Shown here: positions 51,849 through 64,000 of the stretch, piece after piece
Layout of the letters: every line of letters begins with the position of its first letter
How positions within the stretch are numbered: the first letter of the stretch is position 1
Assembly: GCA_013398015.1 (NCBI GenBank)
Contig: VZRR01007845.1
Location: 178,231-242,230, forward strand
Length of the DNA stretch: 64,000 bases
Source: Oreocharis arfaki
Lineage: Eukaryota > Chordata > Aves > Passeriformes > Paramythiidae
Reading direction: 5' to 3'
Program-made: the position numbers and the translations under genes
Notes under the pieces: generated by a model
Database searches by the model: none
Told to the model about the DNA's origin: nothing
What the model saw: only the letters and a program-made list of their open reading frames with translations

Positions 51849-53059
51849 CAACCAAAAGGAAAGCCTGAGCAGCCTGAAACACCCTCTCCCTCCCAGCCTT
51901 CAGCCAATCAGGTGGCAAAAAAAATTCCTCATCTTGCAACAGGAGTCCTAACCAACAGGGTCATCAAACAAGGAGCTACTCAGGAGCAGCAGTGTTTTTG
52001 CACTTGGCTTCATAAGCAGAGTGACATCTCGTTGCTGACTGTTATTTAATCTGGCAATGTAACAAAGCCTGACTGGGAAAGTCCTGAGCGTTCCTTGTTG
52101 TTACTGCCCACCCATAATGACTGGAAATGACCTGGAACACCACCCAAAAGGACTAAACAGGGCTGCTCTGGATGGGAATGTGCAACTTATGTAACCAAAG
52201 CAGAAACTGAATATTTAGGCTCATTCCATTATCCTGAGGTTCTCTAGCACAGGTACAGAGGTGCACATCTGCCTCTTAATGAAAATAAATGCCAAAGTAT
52301 GCTGATTCTTTGGGGAGATAGAGTAGCTCACCCAGCTGTCTGAATGTGGTAGGTAACTTCCTTTTGCTTCCTCATCTTCTGCTCTGCAGGTTTGTTGATT
52401 CTTCTGTATCAAGACTCAAAAGAAATGCTGGATAATGTAGGCAAAATATGTAGCTGTTTTAGAAACCTGAGGTAATTTCATTAATAACAGCTTACATTTA
52501 TTTATGATAGTATAGATGCAGAACAAAGTCCTAAATAGAAAAACAAATGTTGCTGTGCTATTACTGGCTACTTTTTATGGCTCAGTTACAGCAGTCAAAA
52601 ATCTCCACTGTAAGGGTATAACAACATCAACAACAAAAACCCTACACAGCAAAAACATTCTGTGCTTCCAATAGGTTGCTATGGAAATATTTTTCCTTTT
52701 TTAATATCGAAGCAGCTTCACACACCCAAGCAGAAGATTGGGTGCTCAGACATTAGTCTGAGAAGCTTCTTCCATTTACAGGATGGCAACAGGCTAAAAC
52801 TCTCTTTTAAAAAAAAATCCCCAAAAAACCTGTTATAAGTTAGTATAAAAAAATACAAATATAAATTGACAACTGGTAAAATACAGCAGTTGAAGACATA
52901 AGTTACATCCCAGAAAAAATTCAATTCCATCAGTCAGAGAAGCTCTGCAGTTTGAGTAGGCATCTATGAAGTTCACAAAGAAGAATTTCTCAGCTCAGTG
53001 CAAAATGTGCACTCCAAGGTTAGGTTCTCAACCAAAAAATGGAAAATCAGGTAACTCAC
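48533..53059. other. Unique AT-rich DNA with one microsatellite
   Basis: No gene was recognised. The only notable element is the TAA microsatellite at 51810-51845. The 120-codon plus frame and the 89- and 70-codon minus frames across the microsatellite are produced by the repeat itself (runs of Asn, Leu or Ile). The stretch from 48.5 to 51.1 kb contains almost no open frame above 60 codons. Confidence 0.55.
51810..51845 (+). repeat. (TAA)12 microsatellite
   Basis: Twelve uninterrupted TAA units are followed directly by two imperfect 'caa' units ('caacaacc'). A perfect 36-bp trinucleotide array of this length is likely to vary in copy number between individuals. Confidence 0.97.
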
Positions 53060-53102
53060 CTTGGCATGAATCATTTCTGTGACTGAGAGTACTTCAGCAG
53101 TG
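53060..53102 (-). other. Candidate short internal exon (unrecognised)
   Basis: On the minus strand a long pyrimidine-rich tract ('tttgttttgctattgctttctaaatcttctgcgtgtacctgag') precedes a 43-nt interval that ends at a perfect AAG|GTGAGT donor. One frame is open: one base, then 14 codons reading TAEVLSVTEMIHAK. This gives phase 2 in and phase 0 out. The segment is too short to identify. It lies on the same strand as the candidate secreted-protein exons at 57.7-58.15 kb, but an additional exon would be needed to join the phases. Confidence 0.18.
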
Positions 53103-56100
53103 CTCAGGTACACGCAGAAGATTTAGAAAGCAATAGCAAAACAAACCCACTTCAGCACAATTAGGGTTTCACAACAACACAGGATAGCTCAAAGGTGGAG
53201 GGATGTGACAGCAATTAAATGTAAACTCAACCTCAGAGTCCAGAGACTCAGATTCAATTTGCAGCACTTCTGCAGACACCCTCAGGCACACACATCTGCA
53301 CCCATCCATCTCTGCTCCCATCAGGAAAACTGCAGTGAGCAGCACTTCCCCATTCCAGGGGGAAGGCTGTGAGGATAAACACATCGCAAACATCCAGACA
53401 TCGTAACAGTAGGAGCAAACACATCCCTGAAGCTGGCAGAAGAGTGAGTGCCAGGCTTGTACACACATGGCTCCTTTCCCTTCCCATACCTCTGACAGCT
53501 GAGCAACACTGTGGCTCTAAAAATAGGCCACAAATTCCACACTGTCCAGGTTTCCAGCATCACCTGAATTCACGTGGGCAGTTTCACTGCAGAAGAATAT
53601 AACCCAAACTCACAGACAGTTACTCCTGAGACAGCTGAAGCAGTTGGAGAACCAGCTCTTTTCCATGTTCTTCTGCCAGCATTTGCTACCACCACAGAGC
53701 CTGGGTTTTTCAGGACTGGATACATCTTCTGTTCCCCCATCCCTGCTGAAAGCACAGTGACCCCCACAGCAATCAGGGACCATTGCTGCTTGAGCTACTG
53801 CATCCAAATCTGCCCTTCCAAAACATCAGCCCTGTCTTCTTAGGGCTGACCTGAACACCATATAGCAAGCACAGCTGCTGCTGCTGCTGACTGATGCCAA
53901 GAAAACTTGTCACCCAGAAGTGATAAGAATCTTCCTGTATTGTCCCTTCAGTCAGCCTGCAGGCCTATGGGAGTGCATATTTAATACCTATTAAAACCCT
54001 TCTAGGAGTTACCCAACAGGAACAAGGCCAAATTCCTTTTCAAGGATCCTGTCTTACCTACTAGTGAAAGATACTTTGCTTTGATGACTCCTTCCCACAC
54101 CAAATTTTCTTTTATTGGTGGTGTGGAATGATTGTATAATGGAAAAAAATACCAAGATTTCAATGGGAAACAAAATACCAACCCAGAAAAACACCCCACT
54201 CATAGGCTTACGGAACTTATGGACATTTTCAAAGCCAGACCCCCATGTATCTGATGATATAGCTACTATGAAGCCTACTACATGAAACACCATTTTCACC
54301 TACCTTTTTTAGTCAGAAATTGAAAACCTGTACTTAGAGAATCAAATTTCAATACAGATTAAGAAAAGGAGGTAACACTTTTGAAAAAGTCAAATATTGA
54401 CTTTATTTTTTGAATAACTGGAGACAAGTACGAGATTTAAATTTTCATTTGAAAAGATACCAGAGGCAATATATTGACGATTCCCTAGCAGCTAGCACAT
54501 TTCAAATCAAAACGCTGGAAAAATAAGTATGTGATGTCCTAGATACACAGAGCAGCCACCCCATTAATCACTGAAAGCAAAGGACTTTGGCAAATGAAAA
54601 TGCAAACAGGTGCAGGAGGGCAGCAGGGACATCAGACAGGGCTGCTCTTGGGGAGCACTGGAACTCTGCTCTGCCCCAGCTCCTGCCCTCCTCTGAGCTT
54701 TTAATTCAGGCCAGTGCTTGCAAAAGTCTGAATGTGACTGCCAGAGGAGCTGCCCATCACCATGAATGTCACTGCTGCAATCAAACATCCCCAGAAGTCA
54801 AAACTCAATTTGCCTCAAAGAACTCCACAACTAAACCACAACAGCCTGAAACATCTGCTTCACCACAGGAACAACTGCAAAAGGCATTACAGATTGGATT
54901 TATAAACAATATTGTTCCCCACCCTCTTTTTTTTCCCTAATTATCACTTTCCTACAAGGTACTTTGAAGTTCTTTTTGCTAATAACTAGCAAACCCAGAG
55001 GCCAGTGGCAGAATTGACACGTCTAAGATCTGATCCAGCACTTGCTGAACTACACAGAAGAATTTTTTTCACTCTTGAAAAAAAAATTCTTGATAACTGA
55101 AATTCAACATAAGTTAGAAACTTTTAAAAGGTTATTTAAGCAGAGTACAGAGATCATGAAGCAGAAAAACCTGTGCATGAGACTATTCAGCAGTTTCAAA
55201 GAGCAGGTCTCTTTTTAAAGCTCTAATGTGCTCATTTGTAAGGAGCAGAAGTCTTGGTGATTAAACAGGCATTGTGCCCTCCAAAGGCTACATCTCTACC
55301 AGAGCTGGCTGAAAAAATGAAGAGTCTTAAAAAAATTCCAATTACATGAAATGAACTACTAGATCTTCTCAATTTTATCATTCTCCCTCAAGATGTGTGC
55401 CTAATATCTCAGTAAACTCAATGGCAGGCCTGAAAAAAAAGTACCGCACACATTTTTAACAAATAACACTGAATTAACATGTCCTTTAGCCATCTGTATC
55501 TTGAAATTGATTGTTGGTTGAATAAAAACTCAATACGCCTTCCTAGCACTGGCAAATTCCAATACACACTCTCTTGTAGCAAACCAAGAGCAGACAAAAG
55601 GATCACTTTTAATCCGAGACATCGCTGTTTTAAAATTTTGTTCCAGCCCCCTGCGCTAATTCCTACAGAAGATTTTTGTCATAAACTTTCCATTACTCTC
55701 ACAGGCAAACCCTGCAGTTTGTTTTAGACCAACAAAAAGAAACCAAATCCCAAATCTCAGAGTCTTGCAAGTTATATTTCTTTCAAATATTGAGCAGCTT
55801 TCTCATCTAAGCTCTTTCTACCTTTCATATTGGTTGGTACCAATAACTATACATGGTTCATACAGTAATTGTTTATCCTGTAAACACTGTTTATACTCAC
55901 AAATTTAAGTTGTTTTCACCCCAGACTGACTGTAAGGCTAAACAGTATTTTTCACTGAATAAAAAATTCAAACAAATTTGAATGAAGAACCACTAAGATG
56001 TTTGACACTACAGCTGTCAGCAGCTCCTGGTTGCAGTACAAAAGTCAGTAGCTACTGGCACTGCAGTACAGAAGTTACTCTAGTCCTGATTTTTTAACTG

Positions 56101-57707
56101 TGCTTATTTTAAAAAGATTATTCTGGCCAAATTCAGGGAAATTTTAAAACAAAATATTGTTTTGTACAAAAGTTCTGGAGAGCAGATGCAGTAAGAGTGA
56201 TGTGCTATACTTCTGCTCACTGTAGCTTTTTCACAAATTGCCACAGCAGATCTGTCCCCTAAGATGAGGAAGGTGCTCCACTTTCCAGCCTCTTTTGCTG
56301 AGACTCAGAGTTTACTTTTGATATAGTAAGATTTGAAGCTGGACTGCAGCTGAGAAAAATCTCCCACTGAGAGGTGGATTAGTCCTGGAGGTTTGAATCA
56401 CGACAACCCAAAGCAAGAAGCAGAGCCTTCACATTCTCTGCTCCAGAGCTGCATCAGGGACAGACTCTCACATCCCAGATCCATTTCCCCACGAGGCTGG
56501 GCTGCTTCCAGAAAGGTCCCACCTGATGGCATCACAATGGAAAAAATATGTGTTCACCTCTACATTAACATATTTTGAATAACAGGTTTCAGCACTCACA
56601 GTAAAATTTAGAACAATTACACGGAGTAATATTATACAATATAGACAACTTACTTTTCTAATTTCCCCTTACAATTCACTCTGTGGTTCCCAGTTGAAAC
56701 AAAAGTATTTCCTAAGCATTTGAATTTAAGAGAGTTTCACTCTATTGGCAGTAGAGTATAGTTTTGTGAAAACACAGATTTTACACGGTGATGAGCAGAT
56801 GTAAGAGGATTTGTAAGGAGACTGAGAGGAAGTGGAACATACAGTGATATATTCAGAAGTAGGTATTTAAATTTAGGGAATTCCAAACTGAAGATCTACT
56901 GTACAATTCTTTTTTCCCCCTGTTAATTATTCAGAGATACCAGACAGGACAGTATAATGTCAGCCTTAATTTACATGTGACTTCACATGAACTTACGCTC
57001 CCAAATTCAATGTATGCATATGACGGGAAGGGATCCTCAACTCAAACTTTATACTACCTTGAATTTCTTTCTTCTACTTTACAATTCAAATCACTTCACC
57101 TACATTTAATCTGCAATTATTTCTTTAATTGTTCACTGCTTAATAAATTCAAGATCATTCTGGTTTTGAATGTTCATAAATAAAATATTCATGTAGTCTA
57201 TACAACAGGAAGCATTTGTTACATTTAGTGCTGTACAACGTCCCAGGCACTCATATTTATATGCAATTTCCTTTTACCTCATGAAAAGAGACTGCTTTAA
57301 AACTACAAATTAAAAGATCAGTCTTTGGGGATAGTGATACTTTAATTGCAAGATTTGCAAGACCAGACTCTAAGAAGACCATGTACAAAGACAGGAAAAC
57401 GCAGGGCTCAAAGAAAACTGTCTTTGTTAAGTCCTGGCTGTTATTAAAATAAGAGCCTGGAGCCTTAGATACTCACCTAGATATTGCAGCATGTAGAGAT
57501 TTAACTGATTTGCACTCCAGCAACACCAAATATTGGCAGACAGTAACTGGGGACATTTGTTTTATTACAAGCAAGATTAGAACCCAGGTTTTATTTTTGT
57601 GCAGACAGTCTCAGCTGCCAGAAGACTGCCAATTACATTAGTAAGAATAACGGCGGCATTATGCAAATATAAATTTACTTTAAAAAACCCAAAAAAAGTA
57701 GTCATAC
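53103..57707. other. Unique DNA, no supported gene
   Basis: The stretch contains overlapping short frames on both strands around 53.2-53.8 kb and 54.6-54.9 kb, where base composition is less AT-rich, but no recognised domain. A (CTG)5 run lies at 53875-53889. A minus-strand GTAAGA donor near 54.06 kb follows a short open segment (NLVWEGVIKAKYLSLV); it was noted but is not supported strongly enough to call. Confidence 0.5.
53875..53889 (+). repeat. (CTG)5 short tandem repeat
   Basis: Five consecutive CTG units sit within 'acagctgctgctgctgctgactg'. The array is short and probably stable. Confidence 0.9.
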
Positions 57708-57870
57708 CTTTCTTCCCCTTGACTTCATTAATAATCAATACCATAAAAATATTCACATCTCTCAGGGTTGGAATTATTTCCTTAGAGAAGCCAAATCCTT
57801 CCCAAGCCTGTTCTGGAAATGGGAAGGATTTGATTGTACAGTTTGCCAAAACTGTAGCATCAAAACAAAC
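57708..57870 (-). CDS. Candidate exon 2 of a secreted-protein gene (unrecognised)
   Basis: On the minus strand a 163-nt interval is open in one frame and ends at a good donor (GAAAG|GTATGA). Entering at phase 0, it joins in frame to the signal-peptide-like exon at 58107-58151, with a 236-bp intron between them. It leaves at phase 1. The peptide begins VCFDATVLANCTIKSFPF, with an N-C-T glycosylation sequon, and continues to EIIPTLRDVNIFMVLIINEV and a basic KGKK end. A weak point is the acceptor at 57871-57872 ('gaactaagaaaatcag'), which has a poor pyrimidine tract. A better T-rich acceptor 19 nt inside the exon (57852-57853) would change the entry phase to 1 and break the join. No protein family is recognised and no downstream exon was convincingly located. 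Confidence 0.25.
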
Positions 57871-58106
57871 CTGATTTTCTTAGTTCATACCTTCTTGCAG
57901 CTTTGTTTAATTAAGTGAGGGGTCTGGAAAGGGCAGGTGTTTCAAGCTAGCACTGCTTTTACTTTGCCCATAGGGGCATTCGTTATATTCAAACATCAAT
58001 TGGAAACTCAGAATTTATACTTGTTTTTCAGGTGTTGCTGGGATAAAAATCTCAAGGGCTTATCATCCACGAATATCTCCAGGCACTGACAGCCAGCAGG
58101 ACTTAC

Positions 58107-58151
58107 CGGAAGGGTGAAGAACAAAAGCAGGAGAAAAAGTGCAGAAGACAT
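58107..58151 (-). CDS. Candidate first coding exon: signal peptide (unrecognised)
   Basis: On the minus strand an ATG opens fifteen codons, MSSALFLLLLFFTLP, ending exactly at a perfect CCG|GTAAGT donor. The run of Leu and Phe is the hydrophobic core of a typical secretory signal peptide, and a first coding exon holding mostly the signal peptide is a common vertebrate gene layout. The exon is phase 0 and joins in frame to 57708-57870. Upstream, an in-frame ATG 15 codons earlier (58196-58194) would place hydrophilic residues before the core. No promoter or CpG island lies just upstream. The composition, donor and phase match are suggestive, but T-rich DNA easily encodes Leu/Phe runs by chance. 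Confidence 0.25.
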
Positions 58152-58196
58152 TAATCTACAGAAAATCCCACGAGACAAGGTCAGTACATCGGTCAC

Positions 58197-61100
58197 TGTC
58201 TGTCTGAGGTGAGAAATTCAATAAAGCCAGAGCCCTGTAAATCTCCTGATGAATCTTGGTAACATCTTTCATTTCAATAACAACTTTTATGGCTGGCAGA
58301 AGGTAAAACACTTTGTGATAAGCAGCTCTTGGAAAGTCCCAGACAACTGCAGTCGCCAGCCTCAAAATAACCAGAAATAGGTGCTGCCTTGAAATGTCTA
58401 CCCAAATTTGGCAATTCAACAAGATTTTCCTAGAAAAGCCCCAAGTGTGCAGATTAATTTCTTAACACAAACTGTTTACTTGTATCACAATACTCTCAGG
58501 ACTCCCCATCATATTTTGGGACAATTTTACTCTGTCATGCATGGCCACATAGGTGAAGAGCAGCTCTTCTTCCTTAATGCCATATGCAAAGGGCATAAGG
58601 TATTTCTGGACTAAACCCCTTTTACTGCCACTTTCTTCCACCCAGAGCTCAGAAAGAGCCTGTGCTCCTCCAGCCCAGCCAAACCAAGAAATTCAACACA
58701 TGCTCCTTAGCAAAAGTAGAATTTAAACAATATAGTCCATTCCTAACCATCATGACTGATCTAACAGCATTAGGAGTTTGGAACACCATGAACTGAACTA
58801 ATTCTCTACCGAAGTAAAAAAATGTCAAAGGCTGCAAATTCGCAAAAATTTTAGACTGAACTTTTGATGGCAACCACTGGACAATCACCTGCGCTGTGGC
58901 CACATATAAAAAGTTCATAAAAATTCCTAAAATTAATTCTAAAAATTAATTTGAATGCTTTCATTTTGTGATGTCAATAAATTAAATATTCTTATCAAAT
59001 AATGAATGAATCCTATGACCAGAAAAATCTCCTTTTATGAGTTAACATGCCATACGTTGTTTCACACACAGTTTAAGCACCCTAATTAATATCTTACATA
59101 TAACGAGCAGCAACTGTTTAACTCTTTATATACAACCAGAACTAAGAACCAGCTTTAATTTGCCCAATGCCCCAAATTATGTGTCCATTTAACTACAAGG
59201 TGCACAATGTGCAAGAATCTGCTGCTTGCTTTCTTTTTCGTTTTTGCCTTGAATCTTCCCTTTTTTATGCTGAGCCGTGCTAGAAGTAAATAAATACACT
59301 GAATAAAATTAATTCAACACAGAAAAAAACTTTAAAAGGTATCCTCAGGGAAATAAGAAGAAAAATACGAAAGGTAAATATTTAATAAAAAAAAGCACTG
59401 AGGTGAGACCTGTATGACCTTCAGACTCCCTCCTGTCATAAACACATCCAGACCTGTAATGTGACATTGCCAAGGCAGGTAACAGGTTGTGACAACCAGT
59501 TGGCAACTGTGCATAACATTATGCTATTCTAAAGCACAGGGCTATTTATATTCATCTTGTCATTACCCAGTCCAGCTCATTAGCTTGTTTTGTCTGCAGA
59601 TGAAAAACACATATATACCCATGGAATTGCATTAAACCCAGGCTTTCCAAATTGCAGCCTAGCACTGTGACTACCAGAACCACCCTTCCTGGACTGCATT
59701 GATGTTAAATGAGTATTTAAACTCAGCACAGAGAAGCCCAAACTGGCTGTGAAGGGGCTGGTACAGCACAAGGCAAAGCTGGATGTCCAGATGAGGGTAG
59801 GTCTGGTTGGTCCAGAGCAGCACAGCACAGCCTTTGGTACGAGGTACACTGAGCAGAACGTGTCCTCAGCTATGTATACTGAAATTTATTTTTCACTTGA
59901 TCTCAAGTCAGCTAGAGACTATTTAAAGAATTTTAAACTATGCTATCACAGGGCATCAGCTGCTTCTAGTTTATCACTGTTTCGTGAGGGGTTATCCTCC
60001 TTAAAAACCAATATGCACATTCAAATGCTGGCATATGGCACTGGCCTGAACAACAGATGCCCTTTTGGATCTCCAGTGGTTAAGGGATGACACACAAAAT
60101 ATTAAAACGACCTTAAGAGAGGTTCATGTTACCTGTGAAACACTTCATACTTCAACATTTTTTTAAAGCATCTTGGACTTTAGATAAAGCCTTTAAAAAA
60201 TCAACACATTCCATAATCTTTACGTTACAAATTCCTTCTAACTGGCAGCATTTAAAAGTATTATTTTTCCGCCCATTTTTAGTATTTTCCCTGCTTTCAG
60301 TTTTTAATGGCATGAATAAATCCTTTAATGGCTGTGAAAGCCACCAGACCGGTAGCCCCCGAGACCCAAGCCTAATTAAATTGTTTTCAGAGTGTGTGGC
60401 TTCCTTTTCCAGTTATATAAACAGAGGCTGGCAATTACCCAAATTGCACAAGGGTACCCATAACAGCCAAAATTCACTTCCCACTGAAGCCAAGGGCCTC
60501 AATCCCTTGTGCTTTCCATTTTCACTTTTCCCACTCTATCAGAGAAGGTAATTTCTTCACCAGGAGAAGTTATCCCCTTGCTTTGGGAAGTGCCCTTCAG
60601 CTCCAAGCCACAAAGTGCAGTGAGTCCTGCTGTACCACGGGCAAAAAACTTCCTGTTCTTGTAACTTCCACAATGAAGGACAAAACACAACAAATCCTCC
60701 CTGTCCATGACTGCTTCTTTATAATACTGGGATTTTTTTTAAGATAAGCTGTAACTTAACTGCAAGCTTGTAACAGAGTATGCTGAGGTGACCCTGGCCC
60801 TACTGTAATACTTCAGGATAAAGAAGAAAAAAGAAAAAAAAAGAGAACTTGTGCCTCACACATGATGTGTTATCTCTGTGATGCTGCACTGAAATCTGCA
60901 CAAAACAAAAGAACCCAGTCTCATATTCTCAGTCCCCAGTGGAAGCAGCAGCCTAAAGGAAAAGCTAGAACTGAAGCATTACTATAAATTGGTTTTTAGT
61001 ACTCATAATGCTTTGTCGCTCAAAATTCCCAAACGGCAGCAGAAATAATTTCCTGAGTTTGTATATATAAATTAATATCTCCAGTCTGCACAGATATACC

Positions 61101-64000
61101 TTACTTGCTTGCTTGATAGCCTCCTGCCTTATGTATTAGTTTCTGGTGGAGATTCTGCAGCATTGCTCCAGCTGTGCACAATACATCCTAAGTCTACTGT
61201 TTTATTTAAATGAGCCTGAGCATCCCAAGTAAAAGGCTCAGTGCAATGAAGATTTAACTGCCAGTGAAACAGGGGATTATTATAGATGCAACCAGAACAA
61301 AGAGCCAGTATGACAATGCCTTTATATAGATATACATATATATATTCACAAAACAAGCAGACAATGATATTCATGCTAAACTACTGAGACAAACATCTTG
61401 GGACTGCATTTATTTTAACAGTACACCTCATATATGGCTGATCCAGCCAACCTAAAAGGGCTACAGCACCTCATAGGAGGAGCTAATGCCTAACATGACA
61501 TCCAACAATATACTGGTTTAGCAGAGGAGAAAAAAACAAGCTTTTTTTGCTTGCTAAAAGACATAGCTTAAAACTGGCCAACCTCACTCACGTAATTAAC
61601 TCTATTGATTTCAAGTGATTTAGACTGACAAACCTTTAAAGTGGGGTTGATCTCATCTGGCAGTAAACACTTACAGAGTGGATATCACCATGTGGGTGAG
61701 TCAGCTTAAGCTCCTTTTACAGCAGGGATCTGCAGGAGGGTTACTAAGCTTCATTCCCTCTACTGTTTGTGGAGAGAAGCAGGTGCTTTCATGGAGAAGT
61801 GTAAGGCCTTCTAGACTGGGCTGAGTTGAGAATCTTCCTTTACAGAGAGCCTTGACACAAACTTTCCATCAGCTAAATCCTTCTCCCACTCTCTGTAATG
61901 GCCACGATAGGGAAAGGAAGTGAAAACCAGAGTGCTGCTCAAGGTTTAAGGCAAAACATTAATACAGGGCAGAGCCCTTTTCTATTATGATCAAAGGCAT
62001 CTCTGAGCAGGAAGAAAGTTCAGCAGAGCTCACACTAGACCTATGAACATCTTTTTTTAAAGTATCCACTTTGTGCATGGTTCTGCTCCTTTTCATTCTG
62101 CAGAAGACAGACTTGCTGCTTCAGAGGAATTCCTGTAAGCACTGATTTAAAATGAGCAATTTTGAAATTATCATGCAACGTAGTTACCCAAGTGAAACAA
62201 AATATTTAAATGTTATTGAGACACAGAGTCGCCTAAACTGCCAATCAAAATGGTATTAGAATTAATTTGAAACAGTTATGTTTAAGAATACACTTCCTTT
62301 AAAAATTAAGGTCTTGGTTTTCCTTTTTTGTTTCTTCGAAAACAATAAATGATTTCTGTCATTTCTATTACTTTTTTCAATCTTCTATGCTTTCATGCAA
62401 AATCCAACCATTTAGGGCAGCATTCAGAAGACCTGTGCAAGGAATTAGCAAAAGACACAAGTACATTTAGTTGTCACTGGAGTATTATTACAAAACTTTG
62501 CTCTTAGGCAGGTTTCAGTCTCACAGAAACTTTCAGGAAGAAATGTAAGAGACAACAGAGGAACAGGAGACCCTCTGCAACACAGACTTCCTTGTCTTCC
62601 TCTTTCCTCTTCCTGGACAATGCCATAAGATATAGAAATTGAGAGAATTATTCAGTTTGCTTACTGATGTTCTTAATTCAACACTTGCCTGCAACAGCAA
62701 ATCCTCGTGAACCTCGTGCACACAAGCAGTAAAGGGGGAAATGTTAAATGCACGTCATGGCCAGAACCTGCTCTCTGCACTGCTCCCAAGCTACAAACCA
62801 CGACCCTACCACAAGCATTCAAGGCAGAAGAAATTCACTTCAGAAGTCAAGCCCAGGCTAAGCATACCTTTTAAAATAAATCCTGCCCTTCGTCAAGTCA
62901 AAGAAGGGAGCAGACTCCTGGCCAAGTTTGTGGATTTGGTGTGGGTTTATTTTTTCCCTGAAGTTGTGATCAACTGGAAAACCTCAGGCAAAATTCTAAA
63001 AGTTATCGCAGTAAAACTATTGAATCAGTAAGTGTAGTAGGAAGAAAGCAAGCTTCTAGTAGATGTTTTTCTCTGTTTTGTTGTACAAATACATTTGTGG
63101 GGGGGTTTTGTTTCCCCCTTCTTCCTCTCAGCTGCACAAGTAAATAAAGATACAGAAAAGCTGCCCTGAAATTCTCTCTCAAGATGGTTATTTCATAAAC
63201 ATGTTTTTCAAAGTTTACCTTGGACATTTTTGCGAGGGAATAAATGCATTTTTCCCAAGGTGAATAACTAACATTTGCCCTCTCCATCTTAACTGGCACA
63301 CAGGGACATGCTGAACTCATCAATTCGACTGCCATAATAAATTTTAATGTTCTGCACACACATTTTTTACTCTTTTATGACTGAGGAAAACAAAAAAAAA
63401 AAACCTTGTAAGAAGAAAACACTACACATTCACAACAATCTGGAATATAGAGAATAAACCACTTGGGCTTTTCTGTACTCATAAAAACCCAACAGTAACT
63501 GCTCCAGCCATAGCTTTCAAAAATTGGTCAAGGAACAGGCGACAGATTGGTCTGGAAAAACAACAGGGTCAGAGTGGAATTAATTTCTATCAAAATGCAG
63601 AGTGAAGCAGATTATCCTAGTGTCACTCATGCTGACCATGGCTTTACTGACCAAGCCAGTAGGATTGCAGGAGTCATTAGGATTAAGGAAAGAGAAAAGT
63701 ACTACATAATTCAAAAAATAAACTATTTTGTCTGGAAAACTTCCAGCTCCAATACAAAGAAAAAAAATGTAATTAAGTAACTTCTAGAAGGTAGTTGAGA
63801 GGTTAATGTAAGGCAGCATGCATTCTCAATATCAGAAAAATCAAACATGCAAATCTTGGATGCTTCTATTCTAGAGAGTCATGATGGGAAAATCCATGTG
63901 TGGAAGAGGAAATGGATGTATAGAATGTGCGCTTCCATTCATTGAACTCCTGCCTCAGTACAGCCTGTTTATTAAAATACCTGAGCACCTAAAACTCAGT
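58197..64000. other. Unique AT-rich DNA, no gene seen
   Basis: I recognise no repeat or gene to the end of the window. The longest frames (60126-60551 plus, 141 codons; 63003-63359 minus, 118 codons) show no recognisable domain. An AT-rich 'tatagatatacatatatatatt' stretch is near 61320, with an A13 run near 63391 and a G7 run near 63097. Confidence 0.55.

Noticed and set aside
51589..51951. 120-codon plus-strand frame with a run of asparagines
   Set aside because: The open frame is created by the TAA microsatellite read as AAT; not coding evidence.
54060..54112. Minus-strand open segment before a GTAAGA donor, phase-compatible with the 57.7-kb candidate exon
   Set aside because: The acceptor ('caccaccaataaaag') is poor and the segment is too short to support; mentioned only in the region note.
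60126..60551. 141-codon plus-strand open frame
   Set aside because: No domain or exon signals; considered chance.
1..64000. tRNA, rRNA, CRISPR, prokaryotic operons, tandem satellite arrays
   Set aside because: Looked for characteristic motifs and repeats on both strands by eye and found none.

Overview
This window reads as nuclear DNA of a bird. The base composition is AT-rich on both strands. There is no bacterial-style gene packing, and no open frame exceeds about 190 codons. The only clearly recognisable sequences are 3' ends of CR1 LINEs of the avian type, with the usual 'aatcacagaat' / 'tccaacctaatgattcta' terminal motifs, plus one LTR of an old endogenous retrovirus. I recognise no known protein-coding gene, rRNA, tRNA or CRISPR array. 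The window is best described as intergenic or deep intronic sequence.

Layout. 1-6.7 kb: unique AT-rich DNA. 6.7-6.9 kb: a 5'-truncated CR1 on the minus strand. 6.9-14.4 kb: unique DNA. 14.4-15.1 kb: a plus-strand CR1 split by a 432-bp solo LTR with matching inverted ends, a TATA-like box and an AATAAA signal. 15.1-38.3 kb: unique DNA with some exon-like intervals. 38.3-38.6 kb: a second minus-strand CR1. 38.9-39.15 kb: a small minus-strand open frame with protein-like composition and an AATAAA just past its stop. 43.2-43.6 kb: the only strongly GC-rich, CpG-rich stretch, a CpG-island candidate. 44.8-45.0 kb: a very AT-rich tract. 51.8 kb: a (TAA)12 microsatellite. 57.7-58.15 kb: on the minus strand, a possible two-exon start of a secreted-protein gene, with a signal-peptide-like first exon ending in a perfect splice donor and a phase-matched second exon.

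No set of genes working together can be inferred. The exon-like intervals (20.45, 29.2, 48.4, 53.1 and 57.7-58.15 kb) were found by eye from splice signals and open frames. Vertebrate introns contain many pseudo-exons with these same properties, so each is a hypothesis that needs transcript or comparative data. The dependable calls are the three CR1 copies, the solo LTR, the microsatellite and the CpG-rich island.
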